NCBI RefSeq assembly: GCF_023015985.1
Contig: NZ_JALKAO010000001.1
Span: 620,001 to 684,000 of the forward strand
From: Marivita sp. S6314
GTDB taxonomy: Bacteria; Pseudomonadota; Alphaproteobacteria; Rhodobacterales; Rhodobacteraceae
DNA length: 64,000 nt
Direction of reading: 5' to 3'
Shown in pieces: positions 55,257 to 63,102 of the stretch; within the stretch, counting starts at the first letter, position 1, and every line of letters starts with the position of its first letter. The notes beneath the pieces are model-generated. The model did no database searches. It had not been told where the DNA came from and saw only the letters and a list, made by a program, of their open reading frames with translations. Both the position numbers and the translations under genes were made by a program.

Positions 55257-55689
55257 GCTGCGCATCCGGATCGCGCAGCGCATGCAGGCGGCGCGCGGCA
55301 TGGGTGGCAAATTTGCGAATCAGCTTGTTGCGCCGCGCCGCTGCCAGTTTGTCTTCCGGGGCCATCCGCACGATTTCGGCGTCATAGCCATCTGCAATGA
55401 TCAATCCGGACTCCAGTGGCAACAATTCCGTCGGAAACTCCAGATCCACCGCCCAGAAGTAGCGGTCACACCAATCCAGGTAGCCTTCCCATTTCTGATC
55501 CGCCTGAAAATCGGCGCGGGAGGATTTGCACTCGACCACCCACACCTCGCCTTTCGGACCCAGCGCCATCACATCCACGCGCAAGCCCCGGTCTGGCACG
55601 AATTCCTCGATCACCGAAAAGCCGTGACTGGCCAGGTGGCGGCACACACCGCGCGCTAAAAACTGTCCGGGAAGAAGATCGTCTCGCAT
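55240..55689 (-). CDS. mmcB: MmcB-family DNA repair protein
   Basis: A 149-aa protein of the MmcB family (PD-(D/E)xK-like nuclease fold), linked in Caulobacter to mitomycin C damage resistance. Candidate catalytic residues are Asp in LRVDVMALGP and Glu-x-Lys in VVECKSSRADF. VDLEFPTELLPLESGLIIAD and ARRNKLIRKFATHAARRL follow. A LexA box 12 bp upstream of the ATG indicates SOS control. ATG 55689 chosen; an upstream in-frame codon would extend into the box. Confidence 0.87.
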   Translation of the reverse strand: MRDDLLPGQFLARGVCRHLASHGFSVIEEFVPDRGLRVDVMALGPKGEVWVVECKSSRADFQADQKWEGYLDWCDRYFWAVDLEFPTELLPLESGLIIADGYDAEIVRMAPEDKLAAARRNKLIRKFATHAARRLHALRDPDAQLSAWA

Positions 55690-55700
55690 GGCAAAAGCAT

Positions 55701-55715
55701 GAACAAAGTGTGAAC
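55701..55715 (-). promoter_or_regulatory. LexA (SOS) box upstream of mmcB
   Basis: Minus-strand GTTC-ACACTTT-GTTC, an exact match to the alphaproteobacterial GTTC-N7-GTTC direct-repeat LexA site, 12 bp before the mmcB start codon. Confidence 0.8.
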
Positions 55716-55791
55716 AAAAATCAAGAAAGATCACACATGTTTCGTGTCACACCCCTTGTCGTGGGCTACCTCGCGGCTTAGGTGTGCGTCA

Positions 55792-55949
55792 GGCGGGTTC
55801 TGCCCTTCTCGTGACAGGTTGCATTCCGGTGGCCTTAAGCAATTCCGAGGGAGTTGGCTCTGTCCGGATCCTGGTCCGGTTACCCGACGCCCACCTGTAT
55901 ATACAGGTCCTCGGGAATGAGAGAACCGCACGGTTGGTGTGGTCCCGCC
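55792..55949 (+). ncRNA. Candidate structured RNA, family unassigned
   Basis: An intergenic segment with nested complementarity: GGCGGG (55792-55797) with CCCGCC (55944-55949); TTCTC (55806-55810) with GAGAA (55921-55925); ATTCCGAGG (55842-55850) with CCTCGGGAAT (55909-55918, one bulge); and a perfect 16-nt palindrome ACCTGTATATACAGGT (55893-55908). Together these give a long rod with internal loops. It ends 3 bp before a minus-strand gene. It does not match recalled tmRNA, RNase P or SRP RNA motifs; a 6S-like rod is conceivable. Strand is not certain. Confidence 0.4.
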
Positions 55950-55952
55950 GCG

Positions 55953-56285
55953 TTATCCCTGGCGTACCCCGGTAAAGGTCCGGCGCGGCGCTGTTGCCTC
56001 GACCGGGATCGGGGTCAGGCCAACGGGATGGCCCCGGTGATCGTCGTCATCATCATCGTCGTCATCCGACCGCATCAACGTGACCGCGATGCCGAACTGA
56101 ACCCCCGCAAAAACGATACCGTTAAACAGCCAAAGCAGGAAAACAGCCAGAAATCCGACATCCGAATGTGTGACCAGGTGCCAAAGGTTCACGACGTTGA
56201 AATACAACAGCATCGTGACGAAGACTGCGGACAGGATAAAACCAATAACGCTGTGTCGAATGTACATTTTGACCAGATCGGGCAT
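55953..56285 (-). CDS. Two-helix membrane protein with aspartate run
   Basis: A 110-aa inner-membrane protein with two hydrophobic helices (HSVIGFILSAVFVTMLLYF and FLAVFLLWLFNGIVFAGVQF), followed by SDDDDDDDDDHRGH, nine consecutive aspartates, and a Pro/Thr tail. The acidic run may bind cations or be disordered. Start MPDLVKMY at 56285 follows GAGGGA. No function known. Confidence 0.7.
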   Translation of the reverse strand: MPDLVKMYIRHSVIGFILSAVFVTMLLYFNVVNLWHLVTHSDVGFLAVFLLWLFNGIVFAGVQFGIAVTLMRSDDDDDDDDDHRGHPVGLTPIPVEATAPRRTFTGVRQG

Positions 56286-56361
56286 GATGATGTCCCTCGC
56301 TTCCTGATCTGAAGATAGGACACCCGCAGGCAAATTCAAAGCGGCGCACCCGCTCTGAGCG

Positions 56362-56847
56362 TCAAAACGCCTCTGGCCGTGCCTCGCGCGCCATGTGATC
56401 CAGCACCGCATTCACAAAGCTGGGTTCTTTTCCCTCGGGAAAGAACGCGCGTGCCACGTCAACATATTCCGAAATAATCACCTTGGGTGGTGTTTCAGAC
56501 GCCACCAGTTCCGATCCCGCCGCCCGGAACAGCGCGCGCAGGGTTGGGTCGATCCGCGCGATGGGCCATTTCGCCACCAATCCGCGGTCTGTCATCTGGT
56601 CGATCTTCGCCTGATAGTTCACCGCTTCGTTGGTGATCCGGCGAAACAGATCCACATCGCCTTCAACCAGTTCTTCACTGTCGCCCTGCGCCAGCCCGAA
56701 ACGGTGGTCCAGAAACTCTACGGCGACCTTGTCAACAGATTGGCCCGACTGTTCCATCTGGAACAGCGCCTGCACGGCGTAAAGCCGCGACGCGGACCGC
56801 ATCTGGCGTTTCTTGTCGATTTTGCTTTTCTTCGCAGAAGAGGTCAT
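56362..56847 (-). CDS. nusB: Transcription antitermination factor NusB
   Basis: A 161-aa RNA-binding protein of the rRNA antitermination complex. After a basic N-terminal tail (SAKKSKIDKKRQ) the helical NusB domain runs from ASRLYAVQALFQMEQSG to PSFVNAVLDHMARE, with ISEYVDVARAFFP the typical ISEAVELAKxF-like motif. Overlaps ribH by 4 bp; the ribB-ribH-nusB order is widely conserved. Confidence 0.94.
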   Translation of the reverse strand: MTSSAKKSKIDKKRQMRSASRLYAVQALFQMEQSGQSVDKVAVEFLDHRFGLAQGDSEELVEGDVDLFRRITNEAVNYQAKIDQMTDRGLVAKWPIARIDPTLRALFRAAGSELVASETPPKVIISEYVDVARAFFPEGKEPSFVNAVLDHMAREARPEAF

Positions 56848-57395
56848 GCGATGTCCGGATCCTTCGAGGCGCTGGCGATCTGGTATTCGTCGCCATGCGG
56901 CACGAACCCAACACCTTTGCGTTGCGCGCCCCACTTACGGCTGAGCGCAATCAGGTGCAAGGCAGCAGCGGCCGCCCCACCGCCTTTGTTTTGCCCCGCA
57001 ACCTCGGCCCGCGCCTGCGCCTGCGCCATGTTCTCGACCGTCAGGATACCGTTGCCGATGCACAGCCCCTGCAAGCCCAGCAGCGTGATCCCGCGCGAGC
57101 TGTCGTTGCAGACGGTTTCGTAATGCGTCGTCTCGCCCCGGATCACACAGCCCAGCGCGACATAGCCATCGAAACTCGACAGACGTTCCGCGATGCCGAT
57201 GGCGGTGGGCACTTCCAACGCACCGGGCACTTCGATCAGGTCATGGGTGCCACCACAGGCTTCGATTTCGGCCCGCGCCCCGGCGATCATCTGGTCCGCG
57301 ATATCCTTGTAATAGGGCGCCACCACGATCAGGATTTTGACCGGCTTGTCAAAGCTGGGCCGGTCAAGTGTGTAATGTTCAATCGCTGCCGCCAT
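56844..57395 (-). CDS. ribH: 6,7-dimethyl-8-ribityllumazine synthase
   Basis: A 183-aa enzyme making lumazine from the RibB product and the pyrimidinedione in riboflavin synthesis. Motifs: VPGALEVPTAIGIA near residue 55-68, ALGCVIRGETTHYE near 80-93 with the catalytic His, and GILTVENMAQAQAR near 117. Start shares one base with the ribB stop and the stop overlaps nusB, so all three are coupled. Confidence 0.95.
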   Translation of the reverse strand: MAAAIEHYTLDRPSFDKPVKILIVVAPYYKDIADQMIAGARAEIEACGGTHDLIEVPGALEVPTAIGIAERLSSFDGYVALGCVIRGETTHYETVCNDSSRGITLLGLQGLCIGNGILTVENMAQAQARAEVAGQNKGGGAAAAALHLIALSRKWGAQRKGVGFVPHGDEYQIASASKDPDIA

Positions 57396-58522
57396 CAGCC
57401 CAGCTCCGAAATTTTCTGCGTGCCGACGATTTCCAACCCGTAGGCATCCAACCCAACAACCTTGGGCGTCGGTGAGTTTGTCAGCAATGTCAGCTTCGAC
57501 AACCCAAGCGACGACAGGATCTGCGCCCCAAGCCCGTATTGCCGCAGCGTCTTGGGGGACACGTCATCGCCGGTGTCCAGCTTCATCGAGGTGTCCCGCA
57601 AAAGCACAACCACGCCGCGCCCGGCCTCACCCACCACCTGCATCGCATGCTGAAACTCATGTGCTCGCCCGTTCGGGCCGGTGCCCACTACGTCCAGCAT
57701 CGGATCCAGCGCGTGCATCCGCACCAGCACAGGGTCGTCGCCGGACAAATCGCCCTTGGTCAGAACGATATGCTCATCGCCGTGGGTTTCGTCGGTGTAG
57801 ATGCGCATGTCCCATTCGCCGCCGAACTCCGACCGGATGGTTTCCTGCTGGCGCACCCGCACAAGGTTGTCGTTGCGACGGCGATAGGCGATCAGATCGC
57901 TGATCGTGCCGATCTTCAGACCGTGCAATTGCGCAAAAGCCACAAGCTCGGGCAGCCGCGACATAGAGCCGTCTTCGTTCATGATCTCGCAAATCACACC
58001 CGCCGGGTTCAGACCCGCCAAGCGGCTCACATCCACAGCGGCTTCGGTGTGACCGGCCCGCACGAGAACACCGCCATTCTTGGCGCGCAGCGGAAAGACG
58101 TGGCCCGGCGTCGCAATGTCCTGCGCGCCCTTGGTGCCGTCAATCGCCACGGCAACGGTCCGCGCGCGATCTGCCGCAGAAATCCCCGTGGTCACCCCTT
58201 CGCGTGCTTCGATCGAAATGGTGAACGCGGTTTCATGCCGGGACGAATTGTTCGTCGACATCAGCTCCAGCCCCAGCTCCTCGATCCGCGACGACGTCAT
58301 CGCAAGGCAGATCAACCCGCGCCCGTGCTTGGCCATGAAGTTGATCGCATCGGGTGTCGCCCATTGCGCCGGGATCACCAGATCGCCTTCGTTTTCACGA
58401 TCTTCGTGGTCCACAAGGATGAACATCTTGCCGTTGCGCGCGTTTTCGATGATTTCTTCCACCGAAGAAATCGCATCGCGCCAGTTTTCCTCGACCGGAC
58501 CGGGGTTTTCAAATGTCGTCAC
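57395..58522 (-). CDS. ribB: 3,4-dihydroxy-2-butanone-4-phosphate synthase with degenerate RibA domain
   Basis: A 375-aa protein. Residues about 15-210 form the RibB domain making the four-carbon unit of riboflavin: FILVDHEDRENEGDLVIPAQ, HGRGLICLAMT and RAGHTEAAVDVSRLAG are intact. Residues about 220-375 align with GTP cyclohydrolase II but the zinc motif (normally three cysteines after the VLVRxH strand) is replaced by LDPMLDVVGTGPNG, with no Cys. The second domain is therefore probably not a GCHII, as in RibBX-type proteins. First gene of the ribB-ribH-nusB operon. Confidence 0.9.
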   Translation of the reverse strand: MTTFENPGPVEENWRDAISSVEEIIENARNGKMFILVDHEDRENEGDLVIPAQWATPDAINFMAKHGRGLICLAMTSSRIEELGLELMSTNNSSRHETAFTISIEAREGVTTGISAADRARTVAVAIDGTKGAQDIATPGHVFPLRAKNGGVLVRAGHTEAAVDVSRLAGLNPAGVICEIMNEDGSMSRLPELVAFAQLHGLKIGTISDLIAYRRRNDNLVRVRQQETIRSEFGGEWDMRIYTDETHGDEHIVLTKGDLSGDDPVLVRMHALDPMLDVVGTGPNGRAHEFQHAMQVVGEAGRGVVVLLRDTSMKLDTGDDVSPKTLRQYGLGAQILSSLGLSKLTLLTNSPTPKVVGLDAYGLEIVGTQKISELG

Positions 58523-58624
58523 GCGGGGACCTCCGTCTTTTCAGGGTCGCACTTAAATCACCCAACGCAGCTTGACCAGCGCAACGTCGCGCGGATGCAC
58601 GTCAATCGGGGGGACACGTCCCCG

Positions 58625-58957
58625 TCAGTCAAAGATGTCTTCAATCACGTCAAACGCTTCCTCGAAGAACCGTTTGGCCAGGGTTTTACGTTTCTTCTTT
58701 TTCCCAGCGCCGGGTTTGCGTTCCCATGCCGGCAAAGGCGTCACGCCCGCCTTGCGCTTTTTCGGCTTGGGCCGGTTCGGGGCGTAATCGCGGCTGGACA
58801 CCGGCGTCTCCACCGCGTCGGACCGCAGCATCTTCATGTCGTGCAACGGCGCACCACAGGCCGCACAGGACAGTTCGTGCCGCTCTTTCCCGCGCAGAAC
58901 CAGCGCCGCGCGCGTTCCGCAATAACAGCATGTCGCGATTTTCGTGCCTTGGGGCAT
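58625..58957 (-). CDS. Zinc-ribbon protein with basic tail
   Basis: A 110-aa protein. Two CxxC pairs (CCYCG near residue 10-14 and CAACG near 31-35) form a zinc ribbon, followed by a long basic region (RPKPKKRKAGV, GAGKKKKRKTL) suggesting nucleic acid contact. Acidic end (EEAFDVIEDIFD). AAAGGAGAC lies just before the chosen ATG 58957. Family not identified. Confidence 0.7.
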   Translation of the reverse strand: MPQGTKIATCCYCGTRAALVLRGKERHELSCAACGAPLHDMKMLRSDAVETPVSSRDYAPNRPKPKKRKAGVTPLPAWERKPGAGKKKKRKTLAKRFFEEAFDVIEDIFD

Positions 58958-59006
58958 AGCGTCTCCTTTGCTCAGGATATTGGCACGCACTGCCCGGATC
59001 GCAAGT

Positions 59007-59786
59007 TCACTGGCGTGTGGCGTAAAGCGCCACCGCTGCGGCATTGGACACGTTCAGCGACCCGAAGGCCCGTTCATACGGGATCTTCACCAAGGCATCG
59101 CAGGTATCCTTGGTCTTGGGCCGCAGCCCCGGCCCCTCTGCCCCCAGCACGAGCGCGATGGGCCGGTCCCGGACATCGGCAATCGCGTCTTCCAACGTCT
59201 GCTCGGCCTCTCCATCCAGGCCGTAGATCAGATAGCCCAGCGCCCGCAGACGCTCCATCGCGTCCGCCAGGTTGCGTTCGCGCAGGTAAGGCTGGCGTTC
59301 GAGTGCGCCCGATGCTGTCTTGGCCAAGGCCCCGGTCTCGGGCGCGGAATGGTGCAACGTGCCCACCACCGCCGACGCGCCGAACACCTCGGCCGAGCGC
59401 AGGATCGCGCCGACATTGTGCGGATCGGTCACCCGGTCCAGCAGAAGAATCCGTGGAACCCCCTCGCCTTCGCTGACGGCGATGTCTTCCAGCCGCCCCC
59501 AGTTCAGCGGCTTGACCTCAAGCGCGGCCCCCTGGTGGACCGATTGCGGATCAATCGGGGCGGCGAATTTGCGCGGATCGCTCATTTCGGGTTCGATCCC
59601 CGCTTCGGCAATCGCATCGGCCAGCTTGTCCATCGCGTTGCGTGTGACCACCAGACGCAACCGTTCGCGTTTCGGGTTCATCAGGGCATCGCGAACCGCG
59701 TGCAGGCCAAACAGCCACACGGTTTCCGCCGCAGCCGCTTTTCTGGACTGCTCCTTGGCCACCACCCATTTCGGTTTTTTGGCCAT
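59007..59786 (-). CDS. rlmB: RlmB-type 23S rRNA 2'-O-methyltransferase
   Basis: A 259-aa SPOUT/TrmH methyltransferase, probably modifying G2251 of 23S rRNA. An N-terminal substrate-binding domain (ETVWLFGLHAVRDALMNPKR) is followed by motif 1 LDRVTDPHNVGAILRSAE, motif 2 ALVLGAEGPGL and motif 3 SLNVSNAAAVALYA of the knotted fold. Distinction from other TrmH members rests on the N-terminal domain. Divergent from tRNA-Tyr. Confidence 0.9.
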   Translation of the reverse strand: MAKKPKWVVAKEQSRKAAAAETVWLFGLHAVRDALMNPKRERLRLVVTRNAMDKLADAIAEAGIEPEMSDPRKFAAPIDPQSVHQGAALEVKPLNWGRLEDIAVSEGEGVPRILLLDRVTDPHNVGAILRSAEVFGASAVVGTLHHSAPETGALAKTASGALERQPYLRERNLADAMERLRALGYLIYGLDGEAEQTLEDAIADVRDRPIALVLGAEGPGLRPKTKDTCDALVKIPYERAFGSLNVSNAAAVALYATRQ

Positions 59787-59907
59787 ATCAGCCCCCTTAA
59801 TTCCGCTGCGAAAATCGCTCTGCGCTTGATGGGATTTTCCTGTTGACGCCGCAAGGGGGCAATTGTAATCACCCGCTCACGCCAAGGGCCGGGCCTTTGA
59901 CGTCAGT

Positions 59908-59991
59908 GGGCGACAGGCCGCAAGGTGTGGCAGGGGACTGTAACTCCCTCGCGGAGACGCACGCTAGGTTCGATTCCTAGGTCGCCCACCA
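59908..59991 (+). tRNA. tRNA-Tyr (GTA)
   Basis: An 84-nt class II tRNA with encoded CCA. Acceptor GGGCGAC pairs with GTCGCCC, the anticodon loop is CTGTAAC with anticodon GTA, a long variable arm (CTCGCGGAGACGC) follows, and the T-arm is CTAGGTTCGATTCCTAG. Discriminator A73. Confidence 0.97.
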
Positions 59992-60053
59992 CTTTCACAA
60001 AATCACCGGACACCTGTTTGACTTCGTCACCCTGCTTGCCTCTTTATGTCGGC

Positions 60054-61319
60054 ATGACTGATGTTGCTTCGCTTCGAACCCACGCCCGGCAGCTTTTTGA
60101 CGCCGCCGTCACAGCGGCCGACCCGGCTGTTGCCGTAAACCGTGGGTTTCAGATTGCCCCACCGCCACCTGCGGCCCCCGACGGGCGGACCATCGTGATC
60201 GCCATCGGCAAGGCCGCGCCTGCCATGCTGCGCGCGGCGCTAAATGCGCTTCACGATGTTGGCGCGTCACTGGCGGTCACACATCACGAAAACGCCGAAT
60301 CCCTTCCCGGTGTCGATGTCCTGCGTGCAGGCCACCCGGTGCCCGATGACGCAGGCGCACGGGCGGCGAAACGGGTCATGGCGCTGCTGTCGGACGCAAA
60401 AGAGGGCGACCGGGTGATTGCGCTGATCTCGGGCGGAGGGTCCGCGCTGTTGCCCGCCCCGCCAGGCGGGGTCAGCCTGTCGGACAAGGCGCGGCTGAAT
60501 GACCTGCTGCTGTCTGCCGGGCTGGACATCGTGCAGATGAACCTGATTCGCCAGCAAGTCAGCCTTCTCAAAGGCGGCGGCTTCCTGCGCTTTGCCGCAC
60601 CGGCCCGCGTTCACGCCTATCTGTTGTCCGACGTGATCGGTGACGACCTGCGCGCCATTGCCTCTGGCCCCACCGTCAGCCCGATTGGCACAGCCACCGA
60701 GGCGATTGACCTGCTGACCACATCGGGGCTTTGGTCCATGTGCCCCGCCTCGATTCAAACCCATCTTGAGCAGGCGGCAAAGCACCCTGCTGCTCCGCTC
60801 CCTGACGCGACAAATACGCTGGTTGGATCGAACCGCCTGTCGCTTGAGGCAATGACAGACAAGGCACAAGCGCTTGGTCTTGAAGCAGAAATCGTCAGTG
60901 ACGCGCTGGTCGGAGATGTTGGCGATGCCGCGCAACAGGTGCTGCGGGCGTTCACATCCGTGACCGCACCGACGGCCCTTTTGTTTGGCGGCGAGACCAC
61001 GGTGAAACTCACCGGTACCGGACGCGGCGGGCGCAATCAAGAACTGGCCCTGCGGGTGGCCCGCGCGGCAACGGATCAGCCGCAATCCTGGGTGTTCCTG
61101 TCAGGTGGCACCGACGGGCGCGATGGCCCGACAGATGCCGCCGGGGGGCTGGTGGACGCGGGAACCATACACCGCGCCAAGGCCAGCGGTGTCGATCTTG
61201 AGGCGTTGCTCGCCAACAATGACAGCTACGCAGCGCTTGCGGCGGCGGGCGATCTGTTGATCACCGAAGCCACGGGTACCAATGTGGCGGATGTTCAGGC
61301 GCTGCTGATCGCGCCCTGA
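60054..61319 (+). CDS. Glycerate 2-kinase (GckA/TtuD family)
   Basis: A 421-aa DUF4147/MOFRL-family kinase phosphorylating glycerate to 2-phosphoglycerate, as used in serine-cycle or hydroxypyruvate metabolism. VIAIGKAAPAMLRAALNAL lies near residue 45, VIALISGGGSALLPAPP near 122, and the MOFRL region GGRNQELALRVARA and FLSGGTDGRDGPTDAAGG near the C-terminus. ATG 60054 is 62 bp after tRNA-Tyr; upstream in-frame codons overlap the tRNA. Convergent with pxpA, overlapping by 25 bp. Confidence 0.92.
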   Translation: MTDVASLRTHARQLFDAAVTAADPAVAVNRGFQIAPPPPAAPDGRTIVIAIGKAAPAMLRAALNALHDVGASLAVTHHENAESLPGVDVLRAGHPVPDDAGARAAKRVMALLSDAKEGDRVIALISGGGSALLPAPPGGVSLSDKARLNDLLLSAGLDIVQMNLIRQQVSLLKGGGFLRFAAPARVHAYLLSDVIGDDLRAIASGPTVSPIGTATEAIDLLTTSGLWSMCPASIQTHLEQAAKHPAAPLPDATNTLVGSNRLSLEAMTDKAQALGLEAEIVSDALVGDVGDAAQQVLRAFTSVTAPTALLFGGETTVKLTGTGRGGRNQELALRVARAATDQPQSWVFLSGGTDGRDGPTDAAGGLVDAGTIHRAKASGVDLEALLANNDSYAALAAAGDLLITEATGTNVADVQALLIAP

Positions 61320-62077
61320 CGGCCTTTGAACTGTTTCAAAGACACACCCGCATCGGCCAGACTTGTCCGGACCGTACGGGCGATCTGTACGGCTGTGGCC
61401 CCGTCACCATGCAGACAGATCGTGTCCACCGCCGCCGGGATATGTTTGCCGCTTTCGGTGATGATCGCCCCGGCTTTGACCATGCCGACCATTCGACGCC
61501 CCGCCACATCCGCATCATGAATCACCGCACCCGGCAGGCTTCGGTCCACCAGCGTGGCATCGTCGTTATAGGCACGATCCGCAAAGATTTCGCCCGCCCA
61601 GGTGCAGCCCAGCGCCTCGACCGCCGATTGCTGCGCGGTGGCGGCCAGCACCATGATGATGATGTCGGGGTCCACCGACAACGCGCCTTCGTAACAGGCC
61701 GTCGCCATCGCCTGATCTTCAGACGCCATATTCGCCAACGCGCCGTGCAGTTTGAGATGCCGCACGGTGCCCCCCACCGACGCGGCCATCGCCTGTGCCG
61801 CGCCCAGTTGGTAGCGCACCAGATTGCGCAGACTGTCATGGCCCAGCTGCATGCGTCGCCGGCCAAAACCCTGCAGATCGGGAAATCCGGGATGCGCGCC
61901 GATCCCGACGTCATTCTTGACCGCAAGCGCCATCGTCTGGGCCATCACGTCCCAATCCCCGGCATGAAAACCACAGGCCACATTGGCCGAGGTGATGACC
62001 TGCAGCAAATCGGCATCGGACCCCATCGGCCACGGCCCAAAACTTTCGCCCATATCGGCGTTCAGATCGACATGCAT
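61295..62077 (-). CDS. pxpA: 5-oxoprolinase subunit A (LamB/YcsF family)
   Basis: A 260-aa subunit of the ATP-dependent 5-oxoprolinase PxpABC, which opens pyroglutamate to glutamate. It begins MHVDLNADMGESFGPW, the hallmark of the family, with TSANVACGFHAGD near residue 30-43 and HPGFPDLQGFGRR near 60-73. Last gene of the pxpB-pxpC-pxpA operon, 2 bp after pxpC. Confidence 0.94.
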   Translation of the reverse strand: MHVDLNADMGESFGPWPMGSDADLLQVITSANVACGFHAGDWDVMAQTMALAVKNDVGIGAHPGFPDLQGFGRRRMQLGHDSLRNLVRYQLGAAQAMAASVGGTVRHLKLHGALANMASEDQAMATACYEGALSVDPDIIIMVLAATAQQSAVEALGCTWAGEIFADRAYNDDATLVDRSLPGAVIHDADVAGRRMVGMVKAGAIITESGKHIPAAVDTICLHGDGATAVQIARTVRTSLADAGVSLKQFKGRQGAISSA

Positions 62078-62079
62078 GG

Positions 62080-63102
62080 TTAAGGCTCCTGTTCTTCGAT
62101 GTGACCTGCGGTGGCCCCGCTGATCAATTGGTAGCTGAGCAAATCGCGAATCTGCGCCGGGTCGCGGATCAGCGGCGTCACCGCCTTGGGCAACTGCGCC
62201 AGATAGGCCTGCATGCGCTCTTGCGCGATCAGCGCATCGGCGCGCGACACCCAGTCAAAGGTGATGCTGCCCCCCGGCGGGGTTTGCACCGCGCGGGACA
62301 GATCGGCGGGAATCACCGTGCCGATGCGGGGATATCCCCCGGTGGTCTGGCTTTCGCTCAGCAGCAGGTACGGCGCGCCATCGCCGGTGACCTGAATATC
62401 GCCCGGCACGATGGTTTCGGACAGGATATTCAAGCCACCTTTGGCAAAAAACCCATCGCCGTCCGAATTTAACCGGATCCCCATCCGGTTGGCCCGCGCA
62501 TCGCGGTGAAACGCGGTCTGGCCGAACCGCAGCCGCGTGTCGGCGTCAAACACGTCGGACTGGAAGCTTTCCATAACCCGCAGCACCCCGCCGCTGAAGC
62601 GCGGATCAACAGGCAGGGTCAGGCCCACCTCTGTCTTGGCATCCGGACCCACGGGCACATGATCGCCTGCGACAACCGGCTGTCCAACCCCGGCCGCCAG
62701 ATGCGCCGACTGCGCGCCAAGGCGGGTTTGCGTGGCAAATCCCCCACCCACATGCAGGTATCCGTAACTGCCAGAGGTGACCGCGCCGATCTCAAGCATT
62801 GCTCCCTGCGGGAGCATATGAGACGCGTTCCAGGCAAGGGTTTCGCCGTCCAGCGTCACGCGCATCGGTGCCCCCGTCAGGGCAATACGCAGCGGCGCTG
62901 TGGCCTCGAACACGCCGCCTGATCCGGGCAATTCCAATGCCGCAGAGGACGGTAACTGGCCCAGCAGCGCCGCCCCTTCGGCCAGCGCCAACCGGTCCGC
63001 CGCGCCGCCGCGTGACAGGCCAAAGGCCAGAAACCCGGTGCGGCCCATATCCTGAACCGTGGCCCCCGGCACGATGCGATGCACAATCAGCGCGCGCGTC
63101 AT
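62080..63102 (-). CDS. pxpC: 5-oxoprolinase subunit C (biotin-dependent carboxylase-like)
   Basis: A 340-aa KipA/AHS2-family subunit of 5-oxoprolinase. It starts ALIVHRIVPGATVQDMGRTGF with GLSRGGAADRLALAEGAALL, the AHS2 signature; GDGAPYLLLSESQTTGGYPR and GTVIPADLSRAVQ close the cyclophilin-like fold. No biotin domain is present, so the carboxyltransferase label is only a family name. Overlaps pxpB by 4 bp. Confidence 0.93.
   Translation of the reverse strand: MTRALIVHRIVPGATVQDMGRTGFLAFGLSRGGAADRLALAEGAALLGQLPSSAALELPGSGGVFEATAPLRIALTGAPMRVTLDGETLAWNASHMLPQGAMLEIGAVTSGSYGYLHVGGGFATQTRLGAQSAHLAAGVGQPVVAGDHVPVGPDAKTEVGLTLPVDPRFSGGVLRVMESFQSDVFDADTRLRFGQTAFHRDARANRMGIRLNSDGDGFFAKGGLNILSETIVPGDIQVTGDGAPYLLLSESQTTGGYPRIGTVIPADLSRAVQTPPGGSITFDWVSRADALIAQERMQAYLAQLPKAVTPLIRDPAQIRDLLSYQLISGATAGHIEEQEP

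Noticed and set aside
55792-55949. Firm call as 6S RNA
   Set aside because: The rod shape fits loosely, but I could not match conserved 6S sequence blocks and the gene context (usually near a 5-formyltetrahydrofolate cyclo-ligase) differs.
57395-58522. Bifunctional RibBA annotation
   Set aside because: The GTP cyclohydrolase II zinc cysteines are missing.
57539-59476. 645-codon plus-strand frame across ribB, the zinc-ribbon gene and rlmB
   Set aside because: Lies antisense to three well supported genes and reads as basic, repetitive sequence.
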